Assembly: GCA_049840395.1 (NCBI GenBank)
Contig: JASGLD010000005.1
Location: 1,355,611 to 1,419,610, forward strand
DNA length: 64,000 nucleotides
Reading direction: 5' to 3'
Origin: CAILZL01 sp049840395
GTDB lineage: Bacteria; Pseudomonadota; Gammaproteobacteria; Steroidobacterales; Steroidobacteraceae
The notes under the pieces were generated by a model. That model did not search any database, was not told the origin of the DNA, and saw nothing but the letters and a program-made list of their open reading frames with translations. Position 1 is the stretch's first letter, and each line of letters starts with the position of its first letter. Shown one piece after another: positions 16,690 to 24,895 of the stretch. The translations under genes and the position numbers were made by a program.

Positions 16690-18225
16690 ATGGCCTCTCA
16701 GATCATCAATTCAACCGCCTATTCTGAGCTTGGCGATGAAGCGACAGTACGATTGTCGCGCTGGTCCTCGCATACCGACGAAGATCGTTTTCCGATTTTT
16801 AATCCTGCTACCGGTCGCGTCATTGCCTTGGTTCAGGGCTGTGGTCTGGCGGAAGTCGACACGGCCGTGCGTGCTTCCAGAATGGCCTTTGAGCGCGATT
16901 GGCGTCACCGTTTGGTCAGTGAGCGCAGTCATCTGTTGAGCGAGGCGGCGCGAGTCATTCGTCAACATGGCGAAGAGTTGGCACAGCTCATCGCAGCGCA
17001 AAATGGCACGTTGATAGGCGAGGCGCTCAACATTGATGTCGATCAATGCGCCAAGGCATTTCGCTACTTCGGCAGTGCTGCCGTGGTGCTGCCGAATGGG
17101 TTTACCGATGGCGGCAGCTATCACGATCATGTGCTGGCCGAACCCTATGGTGTCATCGGTGTTCTGACGCCCACTGCTTCGCCGTTGTTGTATGTGGGTG
17201 CCAAGCTTGCGCCGGCCTTGGTGGCCGGCAATACCGTGGTGCTCAAGCCCAGTTGCGGCAGCACTCTGGCGGTAACGCGTTTGATTGAATTGATTGCGCC
17301 TATTTTTCCCAGCGGCGTGCTACAGCTGGTATTGGGTCCGGGTGCAACAGTGGGGCGCGCGCTGGTCGATCATCCGCTGGTGAGTAAGATTTCTTTCACC
17401 GGAAATACTGAAGTCGGCAAAGATATCTTGCGCCGCGCGGCGGATAAGGTGATGCCGGCCATTGTGCAACTGGGCAGCCAGAATGCGGTGATTGTTTGTG
17501 ACGATGCCAATCCGATGTTGGCGTTGCGCGCCATCATCGAAGGTGTGTATGCCAATCATGGTGAAACTCGTACTGCGTTGCGCAGAGTGTTTTTGCAGCG
17601 GCGTATTCACGATCGCATCCTGGCTCAGCTCGCGCTGGCTGTGTCGCGCTTCAAAGTGGGTGATGGCCTGCGCGCGGACACGCAGTTGGGGCCGATGAGT
17701 TCGCTTGATCGTCAGCAATCGGCCCTGCAACAGATTGCCGCTGCGCGTGCTGCCGGTGCACGCCTGGTTGCGCAGGCGGATTTGTCCAAAGACGAGGCAT
17801 TGCAGGAAGGCTACTTTGTGCCGCCCACTGTGTTGGCTGATGTCAGGCAGAATATGAGCATCATGCAGGAGGCTTTCTCCGGTCCCATTGCCTGTGTTGC
17901 GGCATTCAATTCGGTGGATGAGGCCATCGCCATGGCCAACGATTCACAATACGGCCTGTTGGCGGTGGTGTTTACCGGTAACAACGAAGCGGCCGCGCGC
18001 TTCGGCAGTCGCCTCGAAGTCAGCATGGTTTATTTGAATAATTTTCAACGTATCGGCCATGCCACTGTTGCACCCAGTGGCGGCAGTAAAGCCTCTGGTT
18101 GCGGACGGGAAGATTGCAGTCTCGATACCTTGCGTGAATACACGCAGCAACGCATCGTTAGAACGCCTACGCAAATTGCCAGCGAGCATTATTGGTCAGT
18201 GGTCGACGATGTTCTGAGCGGTTGA
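16690..18225 (+). CDS. aldehyde dehydrogenase-fold protein lacking catalytic residues
   Basis: 511 residues from the ATG at 16690, with a full ALDH fold: FPIFNPATGRVIALVQG at the N-terminus, cofactor-binding LVAGNTVVLKPS and SFTGNTEVGKDI, and a C-terminal SGGSKASGCGRE. Key catalytic positions differ. The oxyanion Asn (normally PWNFP) is Ala about 163 (TPTASP). The general base Glu (LELGG) is Gln about 260 (VQLGSQ). The nucleophilic Cys (GQxC) is Arg about 294 (GETRTA). The spacing of the last two, 34 residues, is the same as Glu268-Cys302 in standard ALDHs, so the alignment is secure. It probably cannot oxidise aldehydes. An in-frame extension to 16420 shows no family similarity. Confidence 0.85.
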   Translation: MASQIINSTAYSELGDEATVRLSRWSSHTDEDRFPIFNPATGRVIALVQGCGLAEVDTAVRASRMAFERDWRHRLVSERSHLLSEAARVIRQHGEELAQLIAAQNGTLIGEALNIDVDQCAKAFRYFGSAAVVLPNGFTDGGSYHDHVLAEPYGVIGVLTPTASPLLYVGAKLAPALVAGNTVVLKPSCGSTLAVTRLIELIAPIFPSGVLQLVLGPGATVGRALVDHPLVSKISFTGNTEVGKDILRRAADKVMPAIVQLGSQNAVIVCDDANPMLALRAIIEGVYANHGETRTALRRVFLQRRIHDRILAQLALAVSRFKVGDGLRADTQLGPMSSLDRQQSALQQIAAARAAGARLVAQADLSKDEALQEGYFVPPTVLADVRQNMSIMQEAFSGPIACVAAFNSVDEAIAMANDSQYGLLAVVFTGNNEAAARFGSRLEVSMVYLNNFQRIGHATVAPSGGSKASGCGREDCSLDTLREYTQQRIVRTPTQIASEHYWSVVDDVLSG

Positions 18226-18252
18226 CCATTTGCTGCTGCAGGTCTTAAGGTG

Positions 18253-18273
18253 CGGCTCCTATCGTTGGAGCCG
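18253..18273 (+). terminator. hairpin after the ALDH-like gene
   Basis: CGGCTCC (18253-18259) and GGAGCCG (18267-18273) form a 7-base stem with a TATCGTT loop, 28 bases after the stop. A few Ts follow. A plausible weak intrinsic terminator. Confidence 0.45.
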
Positions 18274-18350
18274 ATCTTGCTGGATATTTATTCCCGTTTG
18301 CCTTGCTGGTGCATCGCCGCGCACTCCCGATCGGCGTCGGGGGTTGAAGT

Positions 18351-19178
18351 TTGACGAACTTTACCTTGGCGTCGGCCATACCCTATGTGTTGGCGATGCT
18401 GGCGGCCGGTGCTATTTCAGGTGTCATTGCCGGCATGCTCGGAGTGGGCGGCGGCATCGTACTGGTGCCGGTATTGGAATGGGCGCTGGCGGTGGCTGGC
18501 GTATCTGCCGAACTTAGTATCAAGATCGCGGTGGCGACGTCACTGGCCACGATTATTCCCACGGCAATTTCTTCTTCCAAGGCGCACGCGCGTCGCGATG
18601 CCATTGATCGTCCGTTGATACGAGCCTGGGCAGTGCCGATTGTATTGGGTGCCATCGTGGGTGCCTGGGCGGCGACGCGACTGAACGGCACGGCGCTACG
18701 TTTGGTGTTTGCCGGTGTCGCTTCGTTGGTGGCGCTGAAGATGTTACTGCCGCTGGATCATGTCACCCTGCGCAAGGATCTGCCTACAGGCTGGCGGGCA
18801 GCGTGGCTGCCTTTCAGCATTGGCGGTATTTCCACCTTGATGGGCATCGGTGGCGGTTCATTGAGCGTGCCGGCCATGACGCTGTGCAATCAGCCCATGC
18901 ATCGCGCAGTGGGTACGGCTTCATTGTTGGGCTTGTGGATTGCTGTGCCGGCTACCTTGGGATTCATCGCTGCCGATGTAAGCGGGTTGCCGTTGCCGCC
19001 GTTCAACCTCGGCTACGTCAATTACCTGGGCTTTGCATTGATCGCACCGGCCACCTGGGCGGCCGCACCCTTGGGTGCACATCTGGCGCATCGCATGAGT
19101 CGTCGGCATCTCAGTCTGGCATTCGGTGGTTTTTTGTTGTTGGTGGCGGTACGCATGGTGCTGCGTAGTTTGAGCTGA
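18351..19178 (+). CDS. TauE/SafE (TSUP) family permease
   Basis: 275 residues, about eight membrane helices in two repeats. Each repeat has the family motif: GVIAGMLGVGGGIVLVPVLE near the start and TLMGIGGGSLSVPAM in the second half. TSUP proteins move small organosulfur or other anions such as sulfite, sulfoacetate or sulfolactate, usually outward. The assigned start is TTG at 18351, with a G-run upstream; no ATG precedes the first helix. Substrate unknown, and the neighbours give no sulfur-pathway context. Confidence 0.8.
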   Translation: MTNFTLASAIPYVLAMLAAGAISGVIAGMLGVGGGIVLVPVLEWALAVAGVSAELSIKIAVATSLATIIPTAISSSKAHARRDAIDRPLIRAWAVPIVLGAIVGAWAATRLNGTALRLVFAGVASLVALKMLLPLDHVTLRKDLPTGWRAAWLPFSIGGISTLMGIGGGSLSVPAMTLCNQPMHRAVGTASLLGLWIAVPATLGFIAADVSGLPLPPFNLGYVNYLGFALIAPATWAAAPLGAHLAHRMSRRHLSLAFGGFLLLVAVRMVLRSLS

Positions 19179-19334
19179 GGGCCGGGCGCTTGGTCGGCCG
19201 CACTGCCGGCCGCGGTGAGGCTGGCATATAATTCTGCGCTACCGGGAATTTCCGGGAGCCGATAATTCCTATTCTTCCAATCGCATCATGAATGTCAGGG
19301 GCGCAGGTTCGCCTCTTAAGTTCGAGGAGCTGCA

Positions 19335-20423
19335 GTGTCGAGTTCAAAACCGTTTTCGCTGGGTACGTTCTCGGTAGCCGGCTCGCCGGCCTTCGCCGGT
19401 ATTGTGGTCGATGAGCGTGTGCTTGCGCTCAATGGTCTGAAAACGCTGGCGGCCAAACTCGGTCACCCGCTGCAGGGCGATACCACGCAGGATCTGTTGG
19501 TCCACTGGGAGAGCAATTTCGCAGCGCTGCAGGCTGTGGTCGCTGCACTGGATACACCTGCTGGAGCCAGTGTTGCCAAGAACGCCGTCCCAGTGACGCA
19601 GTTGCATGTGAATGCACCCTGGCAGCCGCGCACGGTTTATTGCGCCAGCGCCAACTATCGCAAGCACGTGATTGACTTGATTCTGGATCAGCCGGTGTCG
19701 GTGGATTCCAGTGTGCCGAAGGAAGAGCGCCGCAAGCATGCCGAGGCGTTGATGGATCATCGCGCCACCAAGGGCAAGCCGTTCGGTTTCGTCAAACCGA
19801 GCTCCTGTGTGATCGGTCCTTATGACAATGTGGTGTTGCCGTTCGACATGACGCAACCAGACTGGGAGCTGGAGCTGGGTGTGGTGATTGGCAAGACTGC
19901 GCGTCGTGTGTCCAAGGAAAAGGCGCTGGAGTACGTGGCGGGTTATACGATTGGCAACGATCTCACTGCCCGTGAAATGCTGGGTCGTCCCGACATTCCA
20001 TCATTGGGCCATGACTGGATTGCCGGCAAGAGCGCGCCGACATTTCAGACGTTGGGTCCGTATATCGTTCCCTCGGCCTTCGTGCCGAATCCTCAGGATG
20101 TATTGATCACACTGAAGCTCAATGGTCAGGTGATGCAGAACGAATCCTCTTCGGACATGATTTATCCGATTGCGCGCTTGATCGAATGGCTATCGACGCA
20201 TGTGGAATTGCAACCGGGCGATGTGCTGCTCACCGGCTCGCCGTCCGGTAACGGTACGCACTATCACCGCTTCCTGAAGCCGGGCGATGTGATGGAAGCC
20301 AGCATCGCGGGTCTGGGCATGCAGCGTAATGCCTGCGTGGCCGAAGAAGTGACCGAAGAGCAGAAGAAGGTACAGTTCCAGAAGGCAGAAAAGTACGTCA
20401 GCAATATCAAGCCGGCGCATTAA
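19335..20423 (+). CDS. fumarylacetoacetate hydrolase (FAH) family protein
   Basis: 362 residues. An N-terminal FAH-like domain is followed by the catalytic FAH fold: VYCASANYRKHV, KPSSCVIGP, DWELELGVVIGK (two metal-binding Glu), AGYTIGNDLTAREM (metal Asp) and LLTGSPSGNGTHY. Members cleave or hydrate 3-oxo or 2-oxo acids during aromatic, terpenoid or steroid breakdown. The GTG at 19335 has GAGGAG 5 bases upstream. A strong terminator follows (20463-20496), so it is probably transcribed apart from the next gene. The length suggests the group annotated as FAH-domain hydrolases rather than the human-type enzyme. Confidence 0.85.
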   Translation: MSSSKPFSLGTFSVAGSPAFAGIVVDERVLALNGLKTLAAKLGHPLQGDTTQDLLVHWESNFAALQAVVAALDTPAGASVAKNAVPVTQLHVNAPWQPRTVYCASANYRKHVIDLILDQPVSVDSSVPKEERRKHAEALMDHRATKGKPFGFVKPSSCVIGPYDNVVLPFDMTQPDWELELGVVIGKTARRVSKEKALEYVAGYTIGNDLTAREMLGRPDIPSLGHDWIAGKSAPTFQTLGPYIVPSAFVPNPQDVLITLKLNGQVMQNESSSDMIYPIARLIEWLSTHVELQPGDVLLTGSPSGNGTHYHRFLKPGDVMEASIAGLGMQRNACVAEEVTEEQKKVQFQKAEKYVSNIKPAH

Positions 20424-20462
20424 GGGGTGGCTTGAACGTTTGCAACCAAGGATGAGATAGGT

Positions 20463-20496
20463 AACGGAGTGGCTGCAATGCAGTCACTCCGTTTTT
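20463..20496 (+). terminator. rho-independent terminator after the FAH gene
   Basis: AACGGAGTGGCTGCA pairs with TGCAGTCACTCCGTT with one G-T pair and almost no loop, and is followed directly by TTTTT. A strong intrinsic terminator. Confidence 0.85.
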
Positions 20497-20545
20497 CCTT
20501 TAGCTGACGGGTTTAAGAACGGCTTCGATGTTGAGGGGTTTTATC

Positions 20546-21409
20546 ATGTCGACTTCAAACACCATTCCTGCGCCGTTCCCGGCCCGCATCGGTCTGGGTA
20601 CTTGGAAAATGGGTGAATCGCGCGCTGCGCGTGCTCAAGAAGTCACCGTGGTAAGCGAAGCGCTGCAACTGGGTTATCGCTTGATCAATACCGCCGAGAT
20701 GTATGGTGATGGCGGTGCCGAGGAAGTCGTGGGTGCTGCACTGAAAGAAGCGCAGGCGCCGCGTGAACAGCTATGCATAGTCAGCAAGGTGCTGCCGAAC
20801 AATGCCTCGCGACGCGGCACGATCAAAGCCTGCGAGGCTTCGCTCAAACGTTTGCAGTGCGGGTATCTCGATATCTACTTGTTGCATTGGCGTGGTTCGT
20901 TTGAATTCACGGAAACCTTGGATGCATTTGCCGAGTTGCAGCAGCGTGGTCTGATCCGTCGCTTCGGCGTCAGTAATCTGGATGTACGTTCGCTGCAGCG
21001 CTGGAAGACTGCGGAGCAGCAGCTGGGTTTGCGGGATACGCTGTGTACCAACCAAGTGCATTACTGCATCAGCGAACGCGGCATCGAATTCGATTTGCTT
21101 CCCTGGCAACGTGAGCAGGGCATCAGCACGATGGCGTATTCGCCACTGGGCTTGGGTGATCTGGCACAGCATCCCTTGCTGAAGAAAATTGGCGCGGCTC
21201 ATGCCGGCGGCGCCATTACTGCGGCACAGGTGGCGCTGGCGTGGGTGTTGCGCTATCCCGAAGTGGTGGCAATTCCCAAGACCGCGAAGACACAGCGCTT
21301 GCTGGAAAATTTGCAGGCGGCGCAGCTACAGTTGAGTGAGGCCGAGTTGGCGCAGATAGATGCGGTGTTTCCGCCGCCAACACGCAAGCAGCCGTTGGCG
21401 ATGATTTAG
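20546..21409 (+). CDS. YeaE-type aldo/keto reductase with Asp-to-Asn change
   Basis: 287 residues, closely patterned on E. coli YeaE: RIGLGTWKMGE, NTAEMYGDGGAEEVVG, IVSKVLP, DIYLLHWRGSF, FGVSNLD and MAYSPLG. It is an NADPH-linked (alpha/beta)8 reductase acting on small carbonyls such as methylglyoxal. The catalytic Tyr (53), Lys (SKV) and His (LLHW) are present. The catalytic Asp of the usual IDTAEMY is Asn at about residue 48 (INTAEMY, codon AAT), which should lower activity. GAGGGG 7 bases upstream supports the ATG at 20546 over the ATG at 20528. Confidence 0.85.
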   Translation: MSTSNTIPAPFPARIGLGTWKMGESRAARAQEVTVVSEALQLGYRLINTAEMYGDGGAEEVVGAALKEAQAPREQLCIVSKVLPNNASRRGTIKACEASLKRLQCGYLDIYLLHWRGSFEFTETLDAFAELQQRGLIRRFGVSNLDVRSLQRWKTAEQQLGLRDTLCTNQVHYCISERGIEFDLLPWQREQGISTMAYSPLGLGDLAQHPLLKKIGAAHAGGAITAAQVALAWVLRYPEVVAIPKTAKTQRLLENLQAAQLQLSEAELAQIDAVFPPPTRKQPLAMI

Positions 21410-21430
21410 ACGCTACGATTACCCTCCGAC

Positions 21431-21506
21431 TGTAGGGGCGGGTTTGTAACCCGCCCTGCTGGATTTTAGGGAATTTAAGAGGGTGGGTTACAAACCCGCC
21501 CCTACA
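21431..21506. repeat. REP-like inverted repeat
   Basis: The arms at 21431-21456 and 21481-21506 are 26-base inverted copies (TGTAGGGGCGGGTTTGTAAC...) with one mismatch and a 24-base AT-rich spacer. The GTAGGGGCGGGTTTGTAACCCG sequence resembles dispersed palindromes common in many bacterial genomes. It lies between two genes of the same direction and could stabilise or end the upstream transcript. Confidence 0.8.
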
Positions 21507-21606
21507 GCGGTCGAAGATCTAACGGGGTTAACTCAGTTAGTATCGCCTTTTAAGCGCGCTGCTGTGTTTGCAGTGGCATTGATTCGAATTATTAACGGAG
21601 ATGGTC

Positions 21607-22335
21607 ATGCTCGAACTTTATAACGCGGCTGCTTCTACCTGTTCGCAGCGCGTTCGTCAGGCGCTGTTCGAAAAAGGTTTGCAGTACACCGACAAGGTGC
21701 TGGATTTCGCCAAAGGCGAACACATCTCGCCCGAGTTTCTCAAGCTCAATCCGAACGGTACCGTGCCTGCTCTGGTGCATGACGGCAAAGCCATTCCCGA
21801 CTCATCGGTGATCATGGAATATCTGGAAGACGTATTTCCGGATACACCGGCATTGCGCCCGCGCGATCATCATGAAGCCTCACGCATGCGTGCCTGGATT
21901 CAATACATCGACGAGATTCAAACGCCGGCCATTCGTTATCCTTCGTTTCAATTGGTGTTCCGCCACGGCTTTAGCAAGATGCCGCGCGACAAGTACGAAG
22001 CGATGGCGGCGCGGCGGCCGATTCGCAAACACTTCTTCCTGGTGCAGGGACCGGATGGTTTTCCGAAGGATCAACTCGATGCGGCCATGGAGTTGATCGA
22101 TCAAAGTCTGGATCGTATGGAAGAAGCGTTGGCATCGGGGCCATGGATTCTCGGCAATATGTTCAGCATCGTCGATATCAGCTGTCTGCCATCCATTGTG
22201 CGTCTGGAAGATCTGGAGATGATGGATCTGATCAACTCGCGTCCACGTTTGGCGGATTGGTATGCGCGTTGTCAGGAGCGCCCATCGTTTGCCGCTGCGT
22301 ACTATCCTGGCAGTCGAGTGGCGTTAAAGCGCTGA
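21607..22335 (+). CDS. glutathione S-transferase
   Basis: 242 residues. The N-terminal thioredoxin-like domain has LYNAAASTCSQRVRQALFEKG (Ser in the active-site region) and NPNGTVPALVHDG with the cis-Pro, then SSVIMEYLED, which binds the gamma-glutamyl group. A C-terminal all-alpha domain ends with SRPRLADWYARCQERPSF. It couples glutathione to electrophiles or cleaves ether or thioether bonds. The pattern recalls beta-etherase-like bacterial GSTs, but substrate assignment is not possible. GGAG at 21597-21600 favours the ATG at 21607 over 21601. Confidence 0.88.
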   Translation: MLELYNAAASTCSQRVRQALFEKGLQYTDKVLDFAKGEHISPEFLKLNPNGTVPALVHDGKAIPDSSVIMEYLEDVFPDTPALRPRDHHEASRMRAWIQYIDEIQTPAIRYPSFQLVFRHGFSKMPRDKYEAMAARRPIRKHFFLVQGPDGFPKDQLDAAMELIDQSLDRMEEALASGPWILGNMFSIVDISCLPSIVRLEDLEMMDLINSRPRLADWYARCQERPSFAAAYYPGSRVALKR

Positions 22336-22381
22336 GTCATGCGGCAGCGGTATTGGCCGCTGTTTGCTGTTGTTCGTGATG

Positions 22382-22410
22382 GCAGACAAGCAGGCAAAAT
22401 GCTTGTCTGC
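22382..22410 (+). terminator. hairpin after the GST gene
   Basis: GCAGACAAGCA (22382-22392) pairs perfectly with TGCTTGTCTGC (22400-22410). No T-run follows, so it is a stable hairpin and only a possible terminator. The rest of 22411-22594 is non-coding and includes GTTACATATGCGTAAC (22493-22508), a short palindrome near the likely promoter of the next gene. Confidence 0.5.
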
Positions 22411-22594
22411 AGAAATGCAAAGTTCGTTACGATGCGTGCGTACTCGTGTAGCCTGCGCGCCGTTCAAAACTTCGGAAGTTCTTGGCTTTTCAGTTACATA
22501 TGCGTAACAGCGATGTGTGCTACGACTGTTAGAAGTGCAACCGAGTAATGAATCAGATCATGAGTTGTTTGTTACTTTCGCATCGAGGCTCACG

Positions 22595-22966
22595 ATGAAA
22601 TCGAGTTTGAAACAGGCGTTGCTATGCGCCGGTTTGATGCTGTCGGCCACTGCTGCTTTTGCGCACCATTCTGCCGCAGCCTTTGATCGCACCAAGCCCG
22701 TGGTGTTGATCGGCACGGTCAAAAAGTTTTTATGGTCTAACCCGCATACCTGGATTTATCTCACCGTGCCGGATGGCAAGGGCGGCAATGATGAGTGGAC
22801 ACTGGAAGGTCCGCCGCTGGGCATGATGATGCAGGCCGGCTGGAACGGTAAGACCGTCAGGACCGGCGACAAGCTGCGTGTGCTGATTGCCCCCTATCGC
22901 GATGGCACTAAGCATGGCGAATTCATGGTGGTGCGTGATTCCACCGGTAAGCAACTCAAGTTCTAA
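22595..22966 (+). CDS. DUF6152-type secreted protein
   Basis: 123 residues. Signal peptide MKSSLKQALLCAGLMLSATAAFA, cleaved before HHSAAAFD. The mature part (KPVVLIGTVKKFLWSNPHTWIYL ... GPPLGMMMQAGW ... GDKLRVLIAPYRDGTKHGEF) matches the small periplasmic family DUF6152, whose AHHS start is conserved. Function unknown. GAGG precedes the ATG at 22595. It is followed by two larger secreted proteins of one kind, and together they look like one operon. Confidence 0.75.
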   Translation: MKSSLKQALLCAGLMLSATAAFAHHSAAAFDRTKPVVLIGTVKKFLWSNPHTWIYLTVPDGKGGNDEWTLEGPPLGMMMQAGWNGKTVRTGDKLRVLIAPYRDGTKHGEFMVVRDSTGKQLKF

Positions 22967-23065
22967 CGGCTCGGTCGGCGCACCGCGCCGGCCATGCTTG
23001 AATCGCACATCGATTCGAGCGCACAAAATTAATCGATACCGCTCAACTTCGTGGGAGTAGTTCTG

Positions 23066-24043
23066 ATGAAACGCATGGCGACATGGTTGACCTGCACCGC
23101 GCTGATCGCTGGCGGCCAGGTGCTGGCACAGGTGGTCGCGCCTGACGAGGAAGATCTCGCCGGTGTGCAAGCGCAGTTCCAGGATCTGGTGCGCGGCAAG
23201 TCCGACAAAATCGATCAGTCCAGGGGCATGGGCGCCGGTGGTCCTCCAGGCGGCATGCGCCAAGGGCCAAAAGCCATTGCCAACCCCGCAACCGATCCGC
23301 GCGATCTGCGCGGCCAATGGTCGGCAGGTATGGGCGGGGGGGCGCCGGCTCCTGCGGCCGCTGACGCAATGGGTGCGGGCGGTCCGCCGGCAGGTGGCCC
23401 ACCCGGAGCAGGTCCCAATTCGGCTCCTGCGGCAGCGCCTGGCGCTGCGCCTGCGGGTGGTATGGCCGCTGCAGCTGCCGGCATGGGCGCCGGTGGTTTG
23501 GGTTTGATCACTGATCGCCCAGGTCCTCAAGCCAACACCAAGATCGATGCCAATCGCATTTGCCTGGTCACGCCCGGCAGCGAGATCGCCGCTGGCAAGT
23601 ACTACCAGAATGACAAAGAACTGGTGATTGTCATGGACAACGAGTTGCGCGTGCGCCGCATTCGTTTCAATGCCGAGCATGCCAATCCCGTCGTGCCTTC
23701 TTATAACGGCGACTCGGTGGGCAAGTGGGATGGCAATACCTTGGTGGTGGATACCGTTGGTTTGAAGGGCGCATTCGGTAAGACCGCCGGTAATGTCGAA
23801 GATGGTTATTTCAAATTGTTGCTGACCACGCCTACCTTGCATGTGGTGGAGCGCTTCACCAAGAGCGCCGATGGTTCGCAGTTGACCATCGAACGTACTT
23901 TTGAAGATGCGGCTACCAAGATGCAGCCGTATACGCGCAGCGCCACACTGAGCTTCACTGAAGATAACTTCGGCACCGAAGGCGAGTGCGAAGACTTCGG
24001 TGATGCTTTCGGTCCGGCATACAAAGCGCAGTACACCTTCTAA
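23066..24043 (+). CDS. secreted protein with Gly/Pro/Ala-rich linker, family unknown
   Basis: 325 residues. Signal peptide (cleavage near VLAQ), an acidic N-terminal stretch, then a long Gly/Pro/Ala-rich linker (about residues 55-155, words such as MGAGGPPAGGPPGAG and AAGMGAGG), then a folded C-terminal domain with GKYYQNDKELVIVMDNELRVRRI, SVGKWDGNTLVVDTVGL and LHVVERFTKSADG. The core GKWxGxxLVVD...LHVVERF is shared with the next gene. GGGAG 8 bases upstream supports the ATG at 23066. I do not recognise a function; the context (DUF6152, GST, FAH) hints at a catabolic or detoxification locus. Confidence 0.65.
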   Translation: MKRMATWLTCTALIAGGQVLAQVVAPDEEDLAGVQAQFQDLVRGKSDKIDQSRGMGAGGPPGGMRQGPKAIANPATDPRDLRGQWSAGMGGGAPAPAAADAMGAGGPPAGGPPGAGPNSAPAAAPGAAPAGGMAAAAAGMGAGGLGLITDRPGPQANTKIDANRICLVTPGSEIAAGKYYQNDKELVIVMDNELRVRRIRFNAEHANPVVPSYNGDSVGKWDGNTLVVDTVGLKGAFGKTAGNVEDGYFKLLLTTPTLHVVERFTKSADGSQLTIERTFEDAATKMQPYTRSATLSFTEDNFGTEGECEDFGDAFGPAYKAQYTF

Positions 24044-24074
24044 GTTCCACCTTCAGATGCATGCAGGAATCACG

Positions 24075-24842
24075 ATGACAACTATGACTAACCGTGCCGC
24101 GCTCTGCCTGAAGGCGATGGTGGCCCTGGGTTGTGCCACCGCTCTATTGAGTGGCTGCAAGAAGATCGACGATACACAAACTGCTGCGCCCGCTGCCAGT
24201 ACAGGTCCCGGCGATATTTCCGGCGTATGGCAGTTGGCTCAGCCGGTAACCAATTTGTTGACTGCCGATGGCAAGGCGCCGCCGTTGTTGGCCGATGCGC
24301 AGAAGATCTATGACGAGCGCATTGCCAAGCGTGCGGCAGGCAAGCTGGATGAAGATCCGGCTGCCCATTGCAAGCCCTTGGGCGAACCGCGCGCCATGCT
24401 GGAAATGGCCTGGCCCTTCCAGGTGCTGCAATCGGAAGGCCGTATCGACATCGCCTATCAATACAACCGTCTGGTGCACACCATTCCCATCCAAGCCGAA
24501 CATGGCACCATCAAAGGTCCGTTCTACTTCGGTGAATCCATCGGCAAGTGGGAAGGCGATATGCTGGTGGTGGATGTCATTAACATTCGCGACGAATCCT
24601 GGCTGGATGTTGCGGGTCTGCCGCATTCCGATGAGCTGCATGTGGTCGAGCGTTTCCGCAGCCTCAATGGCGGCAAACAATTGGAAGTGCGCTTTCACTT
24701 CGAAGATGCCAAGACCTATGCGCAGTCGTGGGATGCGGTGCTGACTTTCGAAAAGAAGCCCGATCTATTGATCAGCGAAGACGTGTGTTTCGAGCGTTTG
24801 AAGATCAACGATTACGCCACGCTGGATAATTCGTTGAAATAA
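24075..24842 (+). CDS. lipoprotein related to the preceding secreted protein
   Basis: 255 residues. Lipobox LLSGC with Cys about residue 27, then GDISGVWQLAQPVTNLL, AHCKPLGEPRAM, YQYNRLVHTIPI, SIGKWEGDMLVVDVINIRDESWLD, ELHVVERFRSLNGG and LEVRFHFEDAKTY. It shares the GKWxGxxLVVD and LHVVERF core with the protein at 23066, so the two are paralogous domains. This group is frequent, often in several copies, in Gammaproteobacteria that degrade complex organics, without a known role. AGGA 7 bases upstream supports the ATG at 24075. Confidence 0.7.
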   Translation: MTTMTNRAALCLKAMVALGCATALLSGCKKIDDTQTAAPAASTGPGDISGVWQLAQPVTNLLTADGKAPPLLADAQKIYDERIAKRAAGKLDEDPAAHCKPLGEPRAMLEMAWPFQVLQSEGRIDIAYQYNRLVHTIPIQAEHGTIKGPFYFGESIGKWEGDMLVVDVINIRDESWLDVAGLPHSDELHVVERFRSLNGGKQLEVRFHFEDAKTYAQSWDAVLTFEKKPDLLISEDVCFERLKINDYATLDNSLK

Positions 24843-24862
24843 TTTTCGTAGCGGTTGAAAAG

Positions 24863-24895
24863 TCGAGCTCCTACTATTGCGTCGTAGGAGTTCGA
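24863..24895. terminator. bidirectional terminator
   Basis: TCGAGCTCCTAC pairs with GTAGGAGTTCGA around a TATTGCGTC loop, between the convergent lipoprotein gene and the EamA transporter gene. It includes the last codons of the transporter gene. Confidence 0.55.

Noticed and set aside
22730..23842. 370-codon minus-strand frame across the DUF6152 and secreted protein genes
   Set aside because: Composition is Arg/His/Ala-rich and typical of an antisense frame; the plus-strand genes have signal peptides and ribosome sites.
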